A stretch of DNA of 64,000 nucleotides, taken from NCBI GenBank assembly GCA_902388495.1, contig CABMPP010000020.1, positions 8,208 to 72,207 on the forward strand. Reading direction: 5' to 3'. The position numbers were made by a program, and so were the translations under genes. This stretch comes from an uncultured Bacteroides sp. GTDB taxonomy: Bacteria; Bacteroidota; Bacteroidia; Bacteroidales; Bacteroidaceae. This document shows, piece by piece, positions 34,378-42,581 of this stretch; position 1 is the first letter of the stretch, and each line of letters begins with the position of its first letter. The notes under the pieces were generated by a model. It worked only from the letters and a program-made list of their open reading frames with translations, did not search any database and had not been told where the DNA came from.

Positions 34378-37338
34378 ATGAAAGGACAAAGAATTCGATT
34401 TCTTTTTTCGCTATTGATGCTATTCTTATCAATGAGTGCCTTTGCACAGCAAATCACTGTCAGCGGGAAGGTAACAGACTCTGACCAGGAACCCATTATT
34501 GGAGCTTCCGTTATAGAAAAAGGAACAAGTAACGGCATGATTACAGACATGGACGGAAACTTCAGTCTGAAAACCTCTCCCAATGCCACCATTACCATAT
34601 CTTATATCGGATATCAGACGGTAGAAGTAAAAGCTACAGAAAAACCGTTGAGGATTGTATTGAAAGACGACTCCGAACTTCTGGACGAAGTAATAGTCAT
34701 CGGTTATGGTACCATGCAAAAGAAAGACGTGACTACGTCGGTTGCAACTGTCTCCACCAAAGAACTGAACCAGCGTCCCATCATCTCCACCGGCGCCGCC
34801 TTGCAAGGTAAAGCGGCAGGTGTACAAATCACGCAACCCAACGGGCTTCCCGGACAGGAAATGGTGATCCGTGTACGGGGTAACTCCTCCATCAGCGCCA
34901 GCAACGACCCGCTGTATGTAGTAGACGGTGTGCCGATGACCGACATCAGCTATCTGTCACCGAACGACATTGAGTCCATGCAAATTCTGAAAGATGCTTC
35001 CTCTGCAGCCATCTACGGTTCGCGTGCAGCCAATGGCGTCGTGCTGATCACCACCAAGAGTGGTGCCAAAGGAGAAGCCAAGATCGCCTTCAACACATTC
35101 GTCGGTTTTTCGGATGTCATCAAGAGCATGAAGTCATTGAACCACGCGCAATATAAGGAACTTATGGACGAAACCGGAGCCATCAACCTGCCGGACGGAC
35201 TGAAGGATGAAACCGACTGGTTCAAGGAGACTTTTACAACCGGTGTCAATCAAAACTATCAGTTGTCTTTCTCCAATGGAAACGACAAAATGAGATACTT
35301 CATTTCCGGTGGTTACACCCAGGACGACGGAGTTATCAAAGTAGCTTTCTATAAAAGATATAATTTCCGTGCCAATCTGGAGAACCAGATCAGAAACTGG
35401 TTCAAGTTATCGTCCAGCGTAGCCTATTCCGATTACAGCAGCAACGGAATCATCTCTGGACAAGGCGCCAACCGTGCCGGTGTGGTTTTATCAGTAATCA
35501 ACACCCCCACTTATGCCAAAATCTGGGATGAAGAAAACCCGGGACAATATTACAACAACTTCTACGGTGCCAACGTTACCCACCCGGTTTCCAACATGTC
35601 GCGTTCTGCCGATAATGAGACCAAAAACAACCGCTTGCTGGGCAATGTTTCCGGCGAAATCACCTTCGCCCCCTTCCTGAAGTTCAAATCCTCTTTTGCC
35701 ATCGACAGAAAGAGTTATCATTACACTTCTTTCCTCGATCCGAAAAAGACTTCTTACGGTCGCGAACAATTCGGAACAGCTTCCGACAACCGTTCACAAA
35801 GCACCGTGCTGGTATTTGACAATACGCTGTCCTTCGACAAGAAATTCAACAAGCACTCACTTTCTGCAGTAGGGGTAAGTTCCTATACCACTTCGGATTA
35901 CACTAATTCTTACCAAAGTGCCTCCCACTTCTTCTCTTCCGACCTTCATACTCTGAACGCCGGGAATAAGGTTTCTCAAGGCAATGGTACAAATGCTTCC
36001 CAATGGGCCATCATGTCCTATGCCTTCCGTGCCGCCTACAATTACGACAGCAAGTACATGCTTACCGCCAATATGCGTGCGGACGGTTCCTCCAAACTGG
36101 CTCCCGGAAACCGTTGGGGTGTATTTCCTTCTGTTTCTGCCGGATGGCGCGTGTCTTCCGAAAAGTTCATGCAAAGCCTCCGTTGGATTAACGACTTGAA
36201 GATACGTGGTGGTTGGGGACAGACCGGTAACCAATCCGGCATCGGCGACTACGCATACCTCCAACTCTACAACATCACCAGACAGAACTGGTGGGAAGAA
36301 GGAAAAGCCAATGCCATGGTTACCCTCAGCCCTGCCAACATGCCCAATCGCGACCTGACTTGGGAAACCACCACGCAGACCAACATCGGTATCGACCTGA
36401 GCGTACTCGACAACCGCCTTCAGTTTACTGCCGACGCTTACTACAAGCACACCACCAACCTGCTGATGGATGTTCCCCTGCCATCTACCGCTTCCGTATC
36501 ATCCGTAACCCGGAATGAAGGTGAAATGAGCAACAAGGGATTAGAGTTCTCCGTCAGTTCCAAAAACTTTGTCGGCCCATTCAAATGGGACACGGACTTC
36601 AACATCTCCTTCAACCGCAACAAAGTAACCAAACTGAGCCTGCAAAAGACATATTACTACGGACAGACTTCCGAATCGACCAACGAAAAGGTAGTCCGCA
36701 TGACCGAAGGCAAACCTTTGGGTATGTTCTGGGGATATATCTGTGACGGCGTCGATCCTCAAACTGGCGACATCATCTATCGCGATATTGACAAGAGCGG
36801 CCACATCACTCCCAGTGACAAGACCTACATCGGTGATCCGAATCCTGACTTTACATTCGGACTGACGAATAACTTCTCTTACAAAGGTATCGGCCTGAAC
36901 ATCTTCCTCACCGGTTCGGTAGGCAACGACATCTACAATGCTTCACGCATTGAGACGGAAGGTATGTACAGTTCCAGAAACCAGTCGACAGAAGTCCTCA
37001 GACGTTGGAGAAAGCCGGGCGACATCACAGACATGCCAAGAGCCCTGATAGGTACCGAAAATGTAAAAGCATCCAGCCGTTGGATTGAAGATGGCTCCTA
37101 TCTGAGAGTAAAGAACATTACTCTTTCTTACGAGTTCCCGACACAAATGCTGAAGAAAATCTTCCTGAACCGACTGCAGGTATATGCCTCGGCACAAAAC
37201 CTGATAACTTTCACCGGTTATAAGGGTTTCGACCCGGAAGTAAACCAATTCGGTAACAGCGCCACCGTACAGGGCATAGACTGGGGTACCTACCCGCAAG
37301 TAAAAACATTTGTATTCGGTTTAAATGTTGAATTCTAA
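34378..37338 (+). CDS. SusC/RagA-family TonB-dependent transporter (PUL 2)
   Basis: 986 residues from MKGQRIRFLF, with a signal peptide ending AFAQQ. It lacks an STN domain. It has a CarboxypepD_reg-like domain (VSGKVTDSDQEPIIGASVIEKGTSNG), the TonB box and plug (LDEVIVIGYGTMQKKDVTTSV) and a barrel ending in FGLNVEF. It imports an unidentified substrate with the SusD encoded 13 bases downstream. A TTG nine bases upstream is open, but the ATG gives the standard leader. Lack of STN means control must come from elsewhere, probably the DUF6377 protein encoded after susD. Confidence 0.96.
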   Translation: MKGQRIRFLFSLLMLFLSMSAFAQQITVSGKVTDSDQEPIIGASVIEKGTSNGMITDMDGNFSLKTSPNATITISYIGYQTVEVKATEKPLRIVLKDDSELLDEVIVIGYGTMQKKDVTTSVATVSTKELNQRPIISTGAALQGKAAGVQITQPNGLPGQEMVIRVRGNSSISASNDPLYVVDGVPMTDISYLSPNDIESMQILKDASSAAIYGSRAANGVVLITTKSGAKGEAKIAFNTFVGFSDVIKSMKSLNHAQYKELMDETGAINLPDGLKDETDWFKETFTTGVNQNYQLSFSNGNDKMRYFISGGYTQDDGVIKVAFYKRYNFRANLENQIRNWFKLSSSVAYSDYSSNGIISGQGANRAGVVLSVINTPTYAKIWDEENPGQYYNNFYGANVTHPVSNMSRSADNETKNNRLLGNVSGEITFAPFLKFKSSFAIDRKSYHYTSFLDPKKTSYGREQFGTASDNRSQSTVLVFDNTLSFDKKFNKHSLSAVGVSSYTTSDYTNSYQSASHFFSSDLHTLNAGNKVSQGNGTNASQWAIMSYAFRAAYNYDSKYMLTANMRADGSSKLAPGNRWGVFPSVSAGWRVSSEKFMQSLRWINDLKIRGGWGQTGNQSGIGDYAYLQLYNITRQNWWEEGKANAMVTLSPANMPNRDLTWETTTQTNIGIDLSVLDNRLQFTADAYYKHTTNLLMDVPLPSTASVSSVTRNEGEMSNKGLEFSVSSKNFVGPFKWDTDFNISFNRNKVTKLSLQKTYYYGQTSESTNEKVVRMTEGKPLGMFWGYICDGVDPQTGDIIYRDIDKSGHITPSDKTYIGDPNPDFTFGLTNNFSYKGIGLNIFLTGSVGNDIYNASRIETEGMYSSRNQSTEVLRRWRKPGDITDMPRALIGTENVKASSRWIEDGSYLRVKNITLSYEFPTQMLKKIFLNRLQVYASAQNLITFTGYKGFDPEVNQFGNSATVQGIDWGTYPQVKTFVFGLNVEF

Positions 37339-37351
37339 AAAAACATCCAAT

Positions 37352-38872
37352 ATGAAAAAGATAGTAACAAGTATTTTGTATGCGGCAATATGCATCTCTT
37401 ACACAGCATGTGATTTAGAGAAAGACCCGGTTTCTTCGTTCAGCGAAATAACCATTGCCAAAGACACAGAAGATAATGACATCAAGTTTGCCACAAAGGA
37501 AGAAATGGAGACGCAGTACAATGCCATGTACAAGCTCATCAGCGGTTCGGCACAGCAGGAATGGACACTGGACCTGACCGTGTTTACCGACACCCACTCC
37601 GACAATGCCTACAGTGGCGGTTCCAGCAACAATCTGGTGACGTTGGAAAGCATGCGCCAAGATGCAGACAACACCGTCATTGCCAGAAGTTGGGACAAAT
37701 ACCTGAGCTACATCAGCACCGCCAACATCATCATTTCCAATGTCGACAAAGTGCCCGATGCCTCTCTGACCCAAGCAGAGCGCAACCGCTGGAAAGCCGA
37801 AGCCAAGATTTTCAGAGCCTGGATACTGTTCGACATGGTCCGCCTCTGGGGAGACATACCGGTACAAACCCAGGAAACACCTGAAATTACCGCCGAAAAC
37901 GTAGAGGAAATCTATCCGTTACTATATCCGGCAAGAAAGCCTGTGAGCGAAGTCTACGAACAAATCATCCAAGACCTCAACGAAGCCCTGCCCGATGCCC
38001 CGAAAGTACAGACCGACAATAAGTTCTTCTTGTCCGCTTCCGTAGCCAAAGCACTCCTGGCAAAAGTTTATGCAGAGATACCGGCAAGAGACTATGCCAA
38101 AGTCATCGAATACTGCAACCAGGTAGAAGCCGACGGCTTTGACCTGATGCCGGAATACTCCGACCTGTTTGCCACCAACGATGCCAAGACTGACGTGCGC
38201 TACCGCAACACCAAGGAATCCATCTTCGAGATAACCTATACACCGGGAAGCGGACAGTGGCTTTGGTCTATGTACGGCGTCAATGAACTGAATCCGACCT
38301 CTACTTACAACTGGGCCAAGTACCTCACCCCGTCCAGAGACTTGATACGCGCTTTCGAAAAGGAAGGAGATAAAGTCAGAATGGGAGAATCCATGATTTT
38401 TGCCAAGCCCTCCTGGACCAACCATTATAAACAGGATGATCCCTATTTCTATCCTTTCATGTACAAGCTGCGCAACAATGCCACCAGCATTATGAAAATC
38501 AGATTTGCCGACATCCTGCTGCTGAAAGCAGAAGCCCTGGTAGAACAGAACAACCTGCCGGAAGCAGCCAGAGTAGTGAACCGCGTCCGCAACCGCGCCA
38601 AGCTGAACGACCTGGCAGCAAGCATCACCTCCTCGCAAGAGCAAATGCGCAACGCCGTTGCCAACGAACGCCGCCTGGAACTGGCCTTTGAAGGACACCG
38701 CTGGTTCGACCTGGTGCGCACCGGAAAAGTACTGGAAACCATGAATACGCTTCAGAATCGGGATGAAGGCCGCCGCGTCATGGAAGAACTGACCGAAGAA
38801 CGCGTACTATTCCCCGTACCCCAGGCACAGATTGATATCAACCCCAATCTGACGCAGAACCCGGGATACTAA
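37352..38872 (+). CDS. SusD/RagB-family lipoprotein (PUL 2)
   Basis: 506 residues from MKKIVTSILY, with lipobox SYTAC. Core SusD motifs are EAKIFRAWILFDMVRLWGDIPVQ and the C-terminal RVVNRVRNRAKL and ERRLELAFEGHRWFDLVRTGK, ending in NLTQNPGY, a common SusD tail. It is the surface binding partner of the SusC at 34378. The upstream in-frame extension overlaps the end of susC and is not used. Confidence 0.95.
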   Translation: MKKIVTSILYAAICISYTACDLEKDPVSSFSEITIAKDTEDNDIKFATKEEMETQYNAMYKLISGSAQQEWTLDLTVFTDTHSDNAYSGGSSNNLVTLESMRQDADNTVIARSWDKYLSYISTANIIISNVDKVPDASLTQAERNRWKAEAKIFRAWILFDMVRLWGDIPVQTQETPEITAENVEEIYPLLYPARKPVSEVYEQIIQDLNEALPDAPKVQTDNKFFLSASVAKALLAKVYAEIPARDYAKVIEYCNQVEADGFDLMPEYSDLFATNDAKTDVRYRNTKESIFEITYTPGSGQWLWSMYGVNELNPTSTYNWAKYLTPSRDLIRAFEKEGDKVRMGESMIFAKPSWTNHYKQDDPYFYPFMYKLRNNATSIMKIRFADILLLKAEALVEQNNLPEAARVVNRVRNRAKLNDLAASITSSQEQMRNAVANERRLELAFEGHRWFDLVRTGKVLETMNTLQNRDEGRRVMEELTEERVLFPVPQAQIDINPNLTQNPGY

Positions 38873-38936
38873 ATTTTAAGCATTCATAAAATGGAGATAT
38901 TGGCTTGACAAGGATTTATATTCTGATTAAATTAGC

Positions 38937-38944
38937 TATTTTTG
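38937..38944 (+). promoter_or_regulatory. -7 box for the DUF6377 regulator gene
   Basis: TATTTTTG matches TAnnTTTG, 34 bases before the ATG at 38979, in the 106-base gap after susD. The regulator is therefore likely transcribed separately from susCD. Confidence 0.5.
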
Positions 38945-38978
38945 TAAGCATATTAACCTCTAACGAATCGTTATATCC

Positions 38979-40649
38979 ATGAAAACCATTATCTCCATTT
39001 TCTGTTTTCTTTTCACAGCATCAGTCTCTTACGGCATGCCAAGTGAGAATTTGGATTCTCTCTATAAAGTGCTGGACCAGACTATTGAGAAAAGCTACAT
39101 ATACAGTGAAATACGGGAAAACAGAATCAATTATATCAAAACTGAATTAGCAGCCGTCACCGACGATTTGGAGGAAAGATATACGCTGAATAAAGAATTG
39201 GCTTTTGAATACAAAGGCTACATGTACGATTCGTGCCTGCACTATATGAACGAGAACCTGAAAATAGCAACCGAACACCGTCTGCAGAAATCAATAGACG
39301 AGAGCCGTATACACCTCTCCTACTTTCTGACGCTTGCCGGACTTTACAAAGAGTCGGTCGATGTGCTGGACTTGATAAACCGGACGACTTTATCCCCCGA
39401 CTTAGTGACCGACTATTATCTGGCCTACGACCGTTCCTACGGAGAACTGGCTTACTATACCAACAGTACAGTCAGCTATCTCTTCTCATATCGTGAAAAG
39501 TCAAATGCATACAAGGATTCTTTATTTGCCACACTTCCCACTGAATCAATGGCATATCTCAACCTGAAAGAGAATGACCTGCGGGGAAAGAAACTGTATA
39601 AGGAAGCGCTGGAAGTCAATAACGAACGACTGAAGAAAGTGGCAAAGAATACCCCTGAATACTCACTCATCACTTACTACCGCGCCATCGACTACCGTGG
39701 ACTCAAGAATATTGAGCAAGCCAAGTTCTGGCTTACCGAGTCCTCCATATCCGACATCAAAGCAGCCGTAAAAGACCATGCTTCCCTATGGATGCTGGCA
39801 GGAATATTATGCGATGAAGGAGATATCGGGCGGGCTCATAAGTACATCCGCTTTTCCAGGCAAGAAGTCAAAACGTACAATTCTAAAAGACGCAACCAGC
39901 AAAGTTCCGCAACCCTGTCCATAATCAACGACAATTACCAGGAGCAGATCAGAGACAGCAATCAGCAGCTGACCCTCTACCTAGTCCTGATCAGTATCTT
40001 AACGTTGCTTATGGCAGCCTCAGTTGTGTACGTCAACCATCAGCGGAAAAAATTGTCGAAGGCAAGAAACCTGCTGAAAGAGACCAATGACAAACTGATA
40101 AAGCTGAATGTAGAACTTCGCAACGTAAACCACAATTTGGACGACACGAATAAAAAGCTGTCGGAAGCCAATGCCCGCCTGCTGGAAAGTAATCAGATAA
40201 AAGAAGAATACATCGGGCGCTTCCTGGGTTTATGTTCCCTCTACATCGACAAGCTGGATAATTTCCGGAAAACCATAAGCAAAAAAATCAGCAACAACCA
40301 GATAGGAGACGTATTGAAGTTGACCAAGTCTTTGGAATTCAGGGAAAAAGAATTGAGCGAGCTATACAGCAATTTCGACAGTGCTTTTCTGCATTTATTC
40401 CCCAACTTCATCATAGAGTTCAACACCCTGCTGAGAGAAGACGAACAAATCGTTCTTTCCGGCGATGAGATTCTGAACACAGAACTCAGAATATTCGCAC
40501 TTATCCGCCTGGGAATAGACGACAGTTCCAAGATTGCAGACTTCCTGCATTACTCACCCAACACGATATACAACTATCGTGCACGTGTAAAAAACAAATC
40601 GCGCATCCCGCGTGAGGAGTTTGAAGAGAGAATAAAACACATCGGATAA
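38979..40649 (+). CDS. DUF6377 family membrane-spanning transcriptional regulator
   Basis: 556 residues. A signal peptide (about 1-19) is followed by a TPR-like helical periplasmic region (about 20-320). One membrane segment lies at about 328-350 (LTLYLVLISILTLLMAASVVYV), then a coiled coil (about 352-410, repeated KLxxxNxxL heptads). The C-terminal cytosolic domain ends in a LuxR-like helix-turn-helix (ELRIFALIRLGIDDSSKIADFLHYSPNTIYNYRARVKNKS). The design is a one-component sensor: ligand or partner sensed in the periplasm, DNA bound inside. Located after susD and before the esterase, it is the natural regulator of this unit. Confidence 0.88.
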   Translation: MKTIISIFCFLFTASVSYGMPSENLDSLYKVLDQTIEKSYIYSEIRENRINYIKTELAAVTDDLEERYTLNKELAFEYKGYMYDSCLHYMNENLKIATEHRLQKSIDESRIHLSYFLTLAGLYKESVDVLDLINRTTLSPDLVTDYYLAYDRSYGELAYYTNSTVSYLFSYREKSNAYKDSLFATLPTESMAYLNLKENDLRGKKLYKEALEVNNERLKKVAKNTPEYSLITYYRAIDYRGLKNIEQAKFWLTESSISDIKAAVKDHASLWMLAGILCDEGDIGRAHKYIRFSRQEVKTYNSKRRNQQSSATLSIINDNYQEQIRDSNQQLTLYLVLISILTLLMAASVVYVNHQRKKLSKARNLLKETNDKLIKLNVELRNVNHNLDDTNKKLSEANARLLESNQIKEEYIGRFLGLCSLYIDKLDNFRKTISKKISNNQIGDVLKLTKSLEFREKELSELYSNFDSAFLHLFPNFIIEFNTLLREDEQIVLSGDEILNTELRIFALIRLGIDDSSKIADFLHYSPNTIYNYRARVKNKSRIPREEFEERIKHIG

Positions 40650-40676
40650 TCCATTTAATATTATAATTTAGAAACA

Positions 40677-41501
40677 ATGAAACAGATCGTTACATGCATT
40701 TTTATCATTTTACAGACTCTATTATGTTATAGTCAGAATCCAAAAGCCGCAGGCGAGTATCGCATCCAGAAAGACATTTCCTACCTCCACCCCGGAGAGA
40801 CCGATGCCTACAAGCAGGAGCGTTGCAAACTCGACATCTGCTATCCCACCGACAAGAAAGACTTTGCCACCCTTGTATGGTTTCACGGCGGCGGACTGGA
40901 AGCCGGAGAAAAACACTTCCCCAAAGAGCTCATGAAGCAGGGATATGCCGTGATAGCCGTCAATTACCGCCTCAGTCCGCGTGCCACGAATCCGGCTTAC
41001 ACGGAAGATGCGGCCGAAGCCGTTGCCTGGACTTTCGAGAACATCGGGAAGTTTGGTGGAAGTAAAGATAAGATATACATTGCAGGACACTCTGCCGGAG
41101 GCTATCTCTGCCTGATGCTCAACCTGGACAAAAGTTATTTAGCCAAATGGGGCGTGGATGCCAATAAGCTGGCAGGCGCTTTCCCCATCAGCGGACAAAC
41201 CACAACTCATTATACCATCCGCAAAGAGCGCGGATTACCATCCGATGTACCTATTATAGATAAGTATGCTCCTTCTAACAACGTTCGGAAAGACGCCTCT
41301 CCCATGATACTCATCACCGGAGACAAAGACCTGGAGATGCTGGCACGTTACGAAGAGAACGCACACTTGTATGCACTGCTCAAAGCATTGGGACAAGACG
41401 TCACTCTCTATCAGATGGAAGGCTTTGACCACGGTGCCGTAGCTGCGCCTGCATGCATCCTGATTAACAGACGGATGAAAGAACTGATAAAGGAAAAATA
41501 A
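40677..41501 (+). CDS. Secreted alpha/beta-hydrolase (esterase/carboxylesterase)
   Basis: 274 residues with a signal peptide (MKQIVTCIFIILQTLLCYSQ). The oxyanion-hole motif is HGGGLEAGEKHF and the nucleophile elbow is GHSAGGYL. The likely acid is Asp in ITGDKDLEM and the His is in GFDHGAVAAP. This is the hormone-sensitive-lipase/BD-FAE-like pattern, so removal of acetyl or feruloyl groups from a glycan is possible. It lies 27 bases after the DUF6377 gene. Its stop is only three bases from the convergent coaW stop. Confidence 0.88.
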   Translation: MKQIVTCIFIILQTLLCYSQNPKAAGEYRIQKDISYLHPGETDAYKQERCKLDICYPTDKKDFATLVWFHGGGLEAGEKHFPKELMKQGYAVIAVNYRLSPRATNPAYTEDAAEAVAWTFENIGKFGGSKDKIYIAGHSAGGYLCLMLNLDKSYLAKWGVDANKLAGAFPISGQTTTHYTIRKERGLPSDVPIIDKYAPSNNVRKDASPMILITGDKDLEMLARYEENAHLYALLKALGQDVTLYQMEGFDHGAVAAPACILINRRMKELIKEK

Positions 41502-41504
41502 GAT

Positions 41505-42329
41505 TTATTTCTCCTTTATATATGCCAACGCCGCCCCTATCGCCGTTCTATATTCGGCATAGGGCGGTATGTGGAAATGCACATTATAAATATTCTCCAT
41601 TTTAGGAAAAACCTCCCGGCACTGCGGAAGCTGTGTCAGATTGCCTATCAGAACAAAATCCCGGATAGGACTATTCAAAGCCGAAAGTACGGCAGCTCCC
41701 CCTATTGTTTGAAGAACGGTATATATGATACCGCCGGCTATATCCTCCTGCGAAGCATTACTATCAGCCTTTCCAAACAAAGAAGCTGTTGCACTGACCG
41801 GCAAATCCGGTATAGCCGTATTGCAGATATCACCGATTTGCAAGTTGACGCGGGTCACGTCTCCTTTCTCTGCCAGCGCCGCCACCTGATGAATATCATG
41901 CGTTTTCAGCAGCAGTCGCGAAAGTCCTTGCAGCGTTCCTCCGCCGATGCCCAATCCTCCGATATGCTGTATATTATCTCCGTCGATCTTCACGAAAGAA
42001 GTGCCCGTACCCATGCTGACAACAATCAGCCGGTCTATATCCGTAGCATGACGCGCTCCCAAACCGTTGGCTATAAACTCATCGGCCTTGCGGGTAGGCA
42101 GCCCGTACAGAGGGCTATCTACAAAAGCACTTCCCACTCCCGTCAGCATCACCTGCTCCACGTCGGAGAGCTGGATACCATTATCATAAATATACTTGCC
42201 GAAGGCTCCAAACAGAGAAGTCACCGGGTCGGCGGCAGTAATAAACATGGGGGACTGTATCTCCTCCCCATCGATTCCAACGATTTTCGTGGTACTTCCA
42301 CCAACATCTATTCCTATTACAATACCCAT
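41505..42329 (-). CDS. coaW: Type II pantothenate kinase
   Basis: 274 residues from MGIVIGIDVGGSTTKIVG, the ASKHA nucleotide-binding opening. It also has VMLTGVGSAFV, SMGTGTSFVKI and GGLGIGGGTLQGLSRLLL, all typical of the Fumble/type II PanK family. It phosphorylates pantothenate in the first step of CoA synthesis and is usually feedback-insensitive. The ATG at 42329 is chosen over 42359 because it gives the conserved N-terminus. Monocistronic by context. Confidence 0.92.
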   Translation of the reverse strand: MGIVIGIDVGGSTTKIVGIDGEEIQSPMFITAADPVTSLFGAFGKYIYDNGIQLSDVEQVMLTGVGSAFVDSPLYGLPTRKADEFIANGLGARHATDIDRLIVVSMGTGTSFVKIDGDNIQHIGGLGIGGGTLQGLSRLLLKTHDIHQVAALAEKGDVTRVNLQIGDICNTAIPDLPVSATASLFGKADSNASQEDIAGGIIYTVLQTIGGAAVLSALNSPIRDFVLIGNLTQLPQCREVFPKMENIYNVHFHIPPYAEYRTAIGAALAYIKEK

Positions 42330-42348
42330 AGTTTCAAGTAATTTGCGG

Positions 42349-42356
42349 CAAAGGTA
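42349..42356 (-). promoter_or_regulatory. -7 box for coaW
   Basis: TACCTTTG on the minus strand, immediately preceded by a second overlapping candidate (TATTTTTG, 42357-42364). The -7 box lies 20 bases upstream of the coaW start. Confidence 0.45.
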
Positions 42357-42432
42357 CAAAAATAGTAATTACATGCTTTATAAAGTATGGTTCACTTCTA
42401 CTAAAAGTTTCTACAGACGTAGCGCAATCTTA

Positions 42433-42513
42433 GAATCAAAGCTTTATTCTTAAGAATAAAGGCTTGATTCGTAAGAATAAAGCTTTGATTCGTAGGAATA
42501 CAACCTTTATTCT
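42433..42513. repeat. Tandem and inverted AT-rich repeat cluster
   Basis: About 3.5 units of ~21 bases built on GCTTTATTCTTAAGAATAAA. It contains the perfect 20-base palindrome CTTTATTCTTAAGAATAAAG, and 42433-42449 is an exact inverted copy of 42475-42491. It fills the gap between the DUF5686 stop and the coaW promoter. Confidence 0.75.
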
Positions 42514-42581
42514 AACTTTGCGTAGTAACAAGACATAGTTCTCCCGCCAAGGAAAATAAGTTTGAAAGGCAGGTGAAAGAA

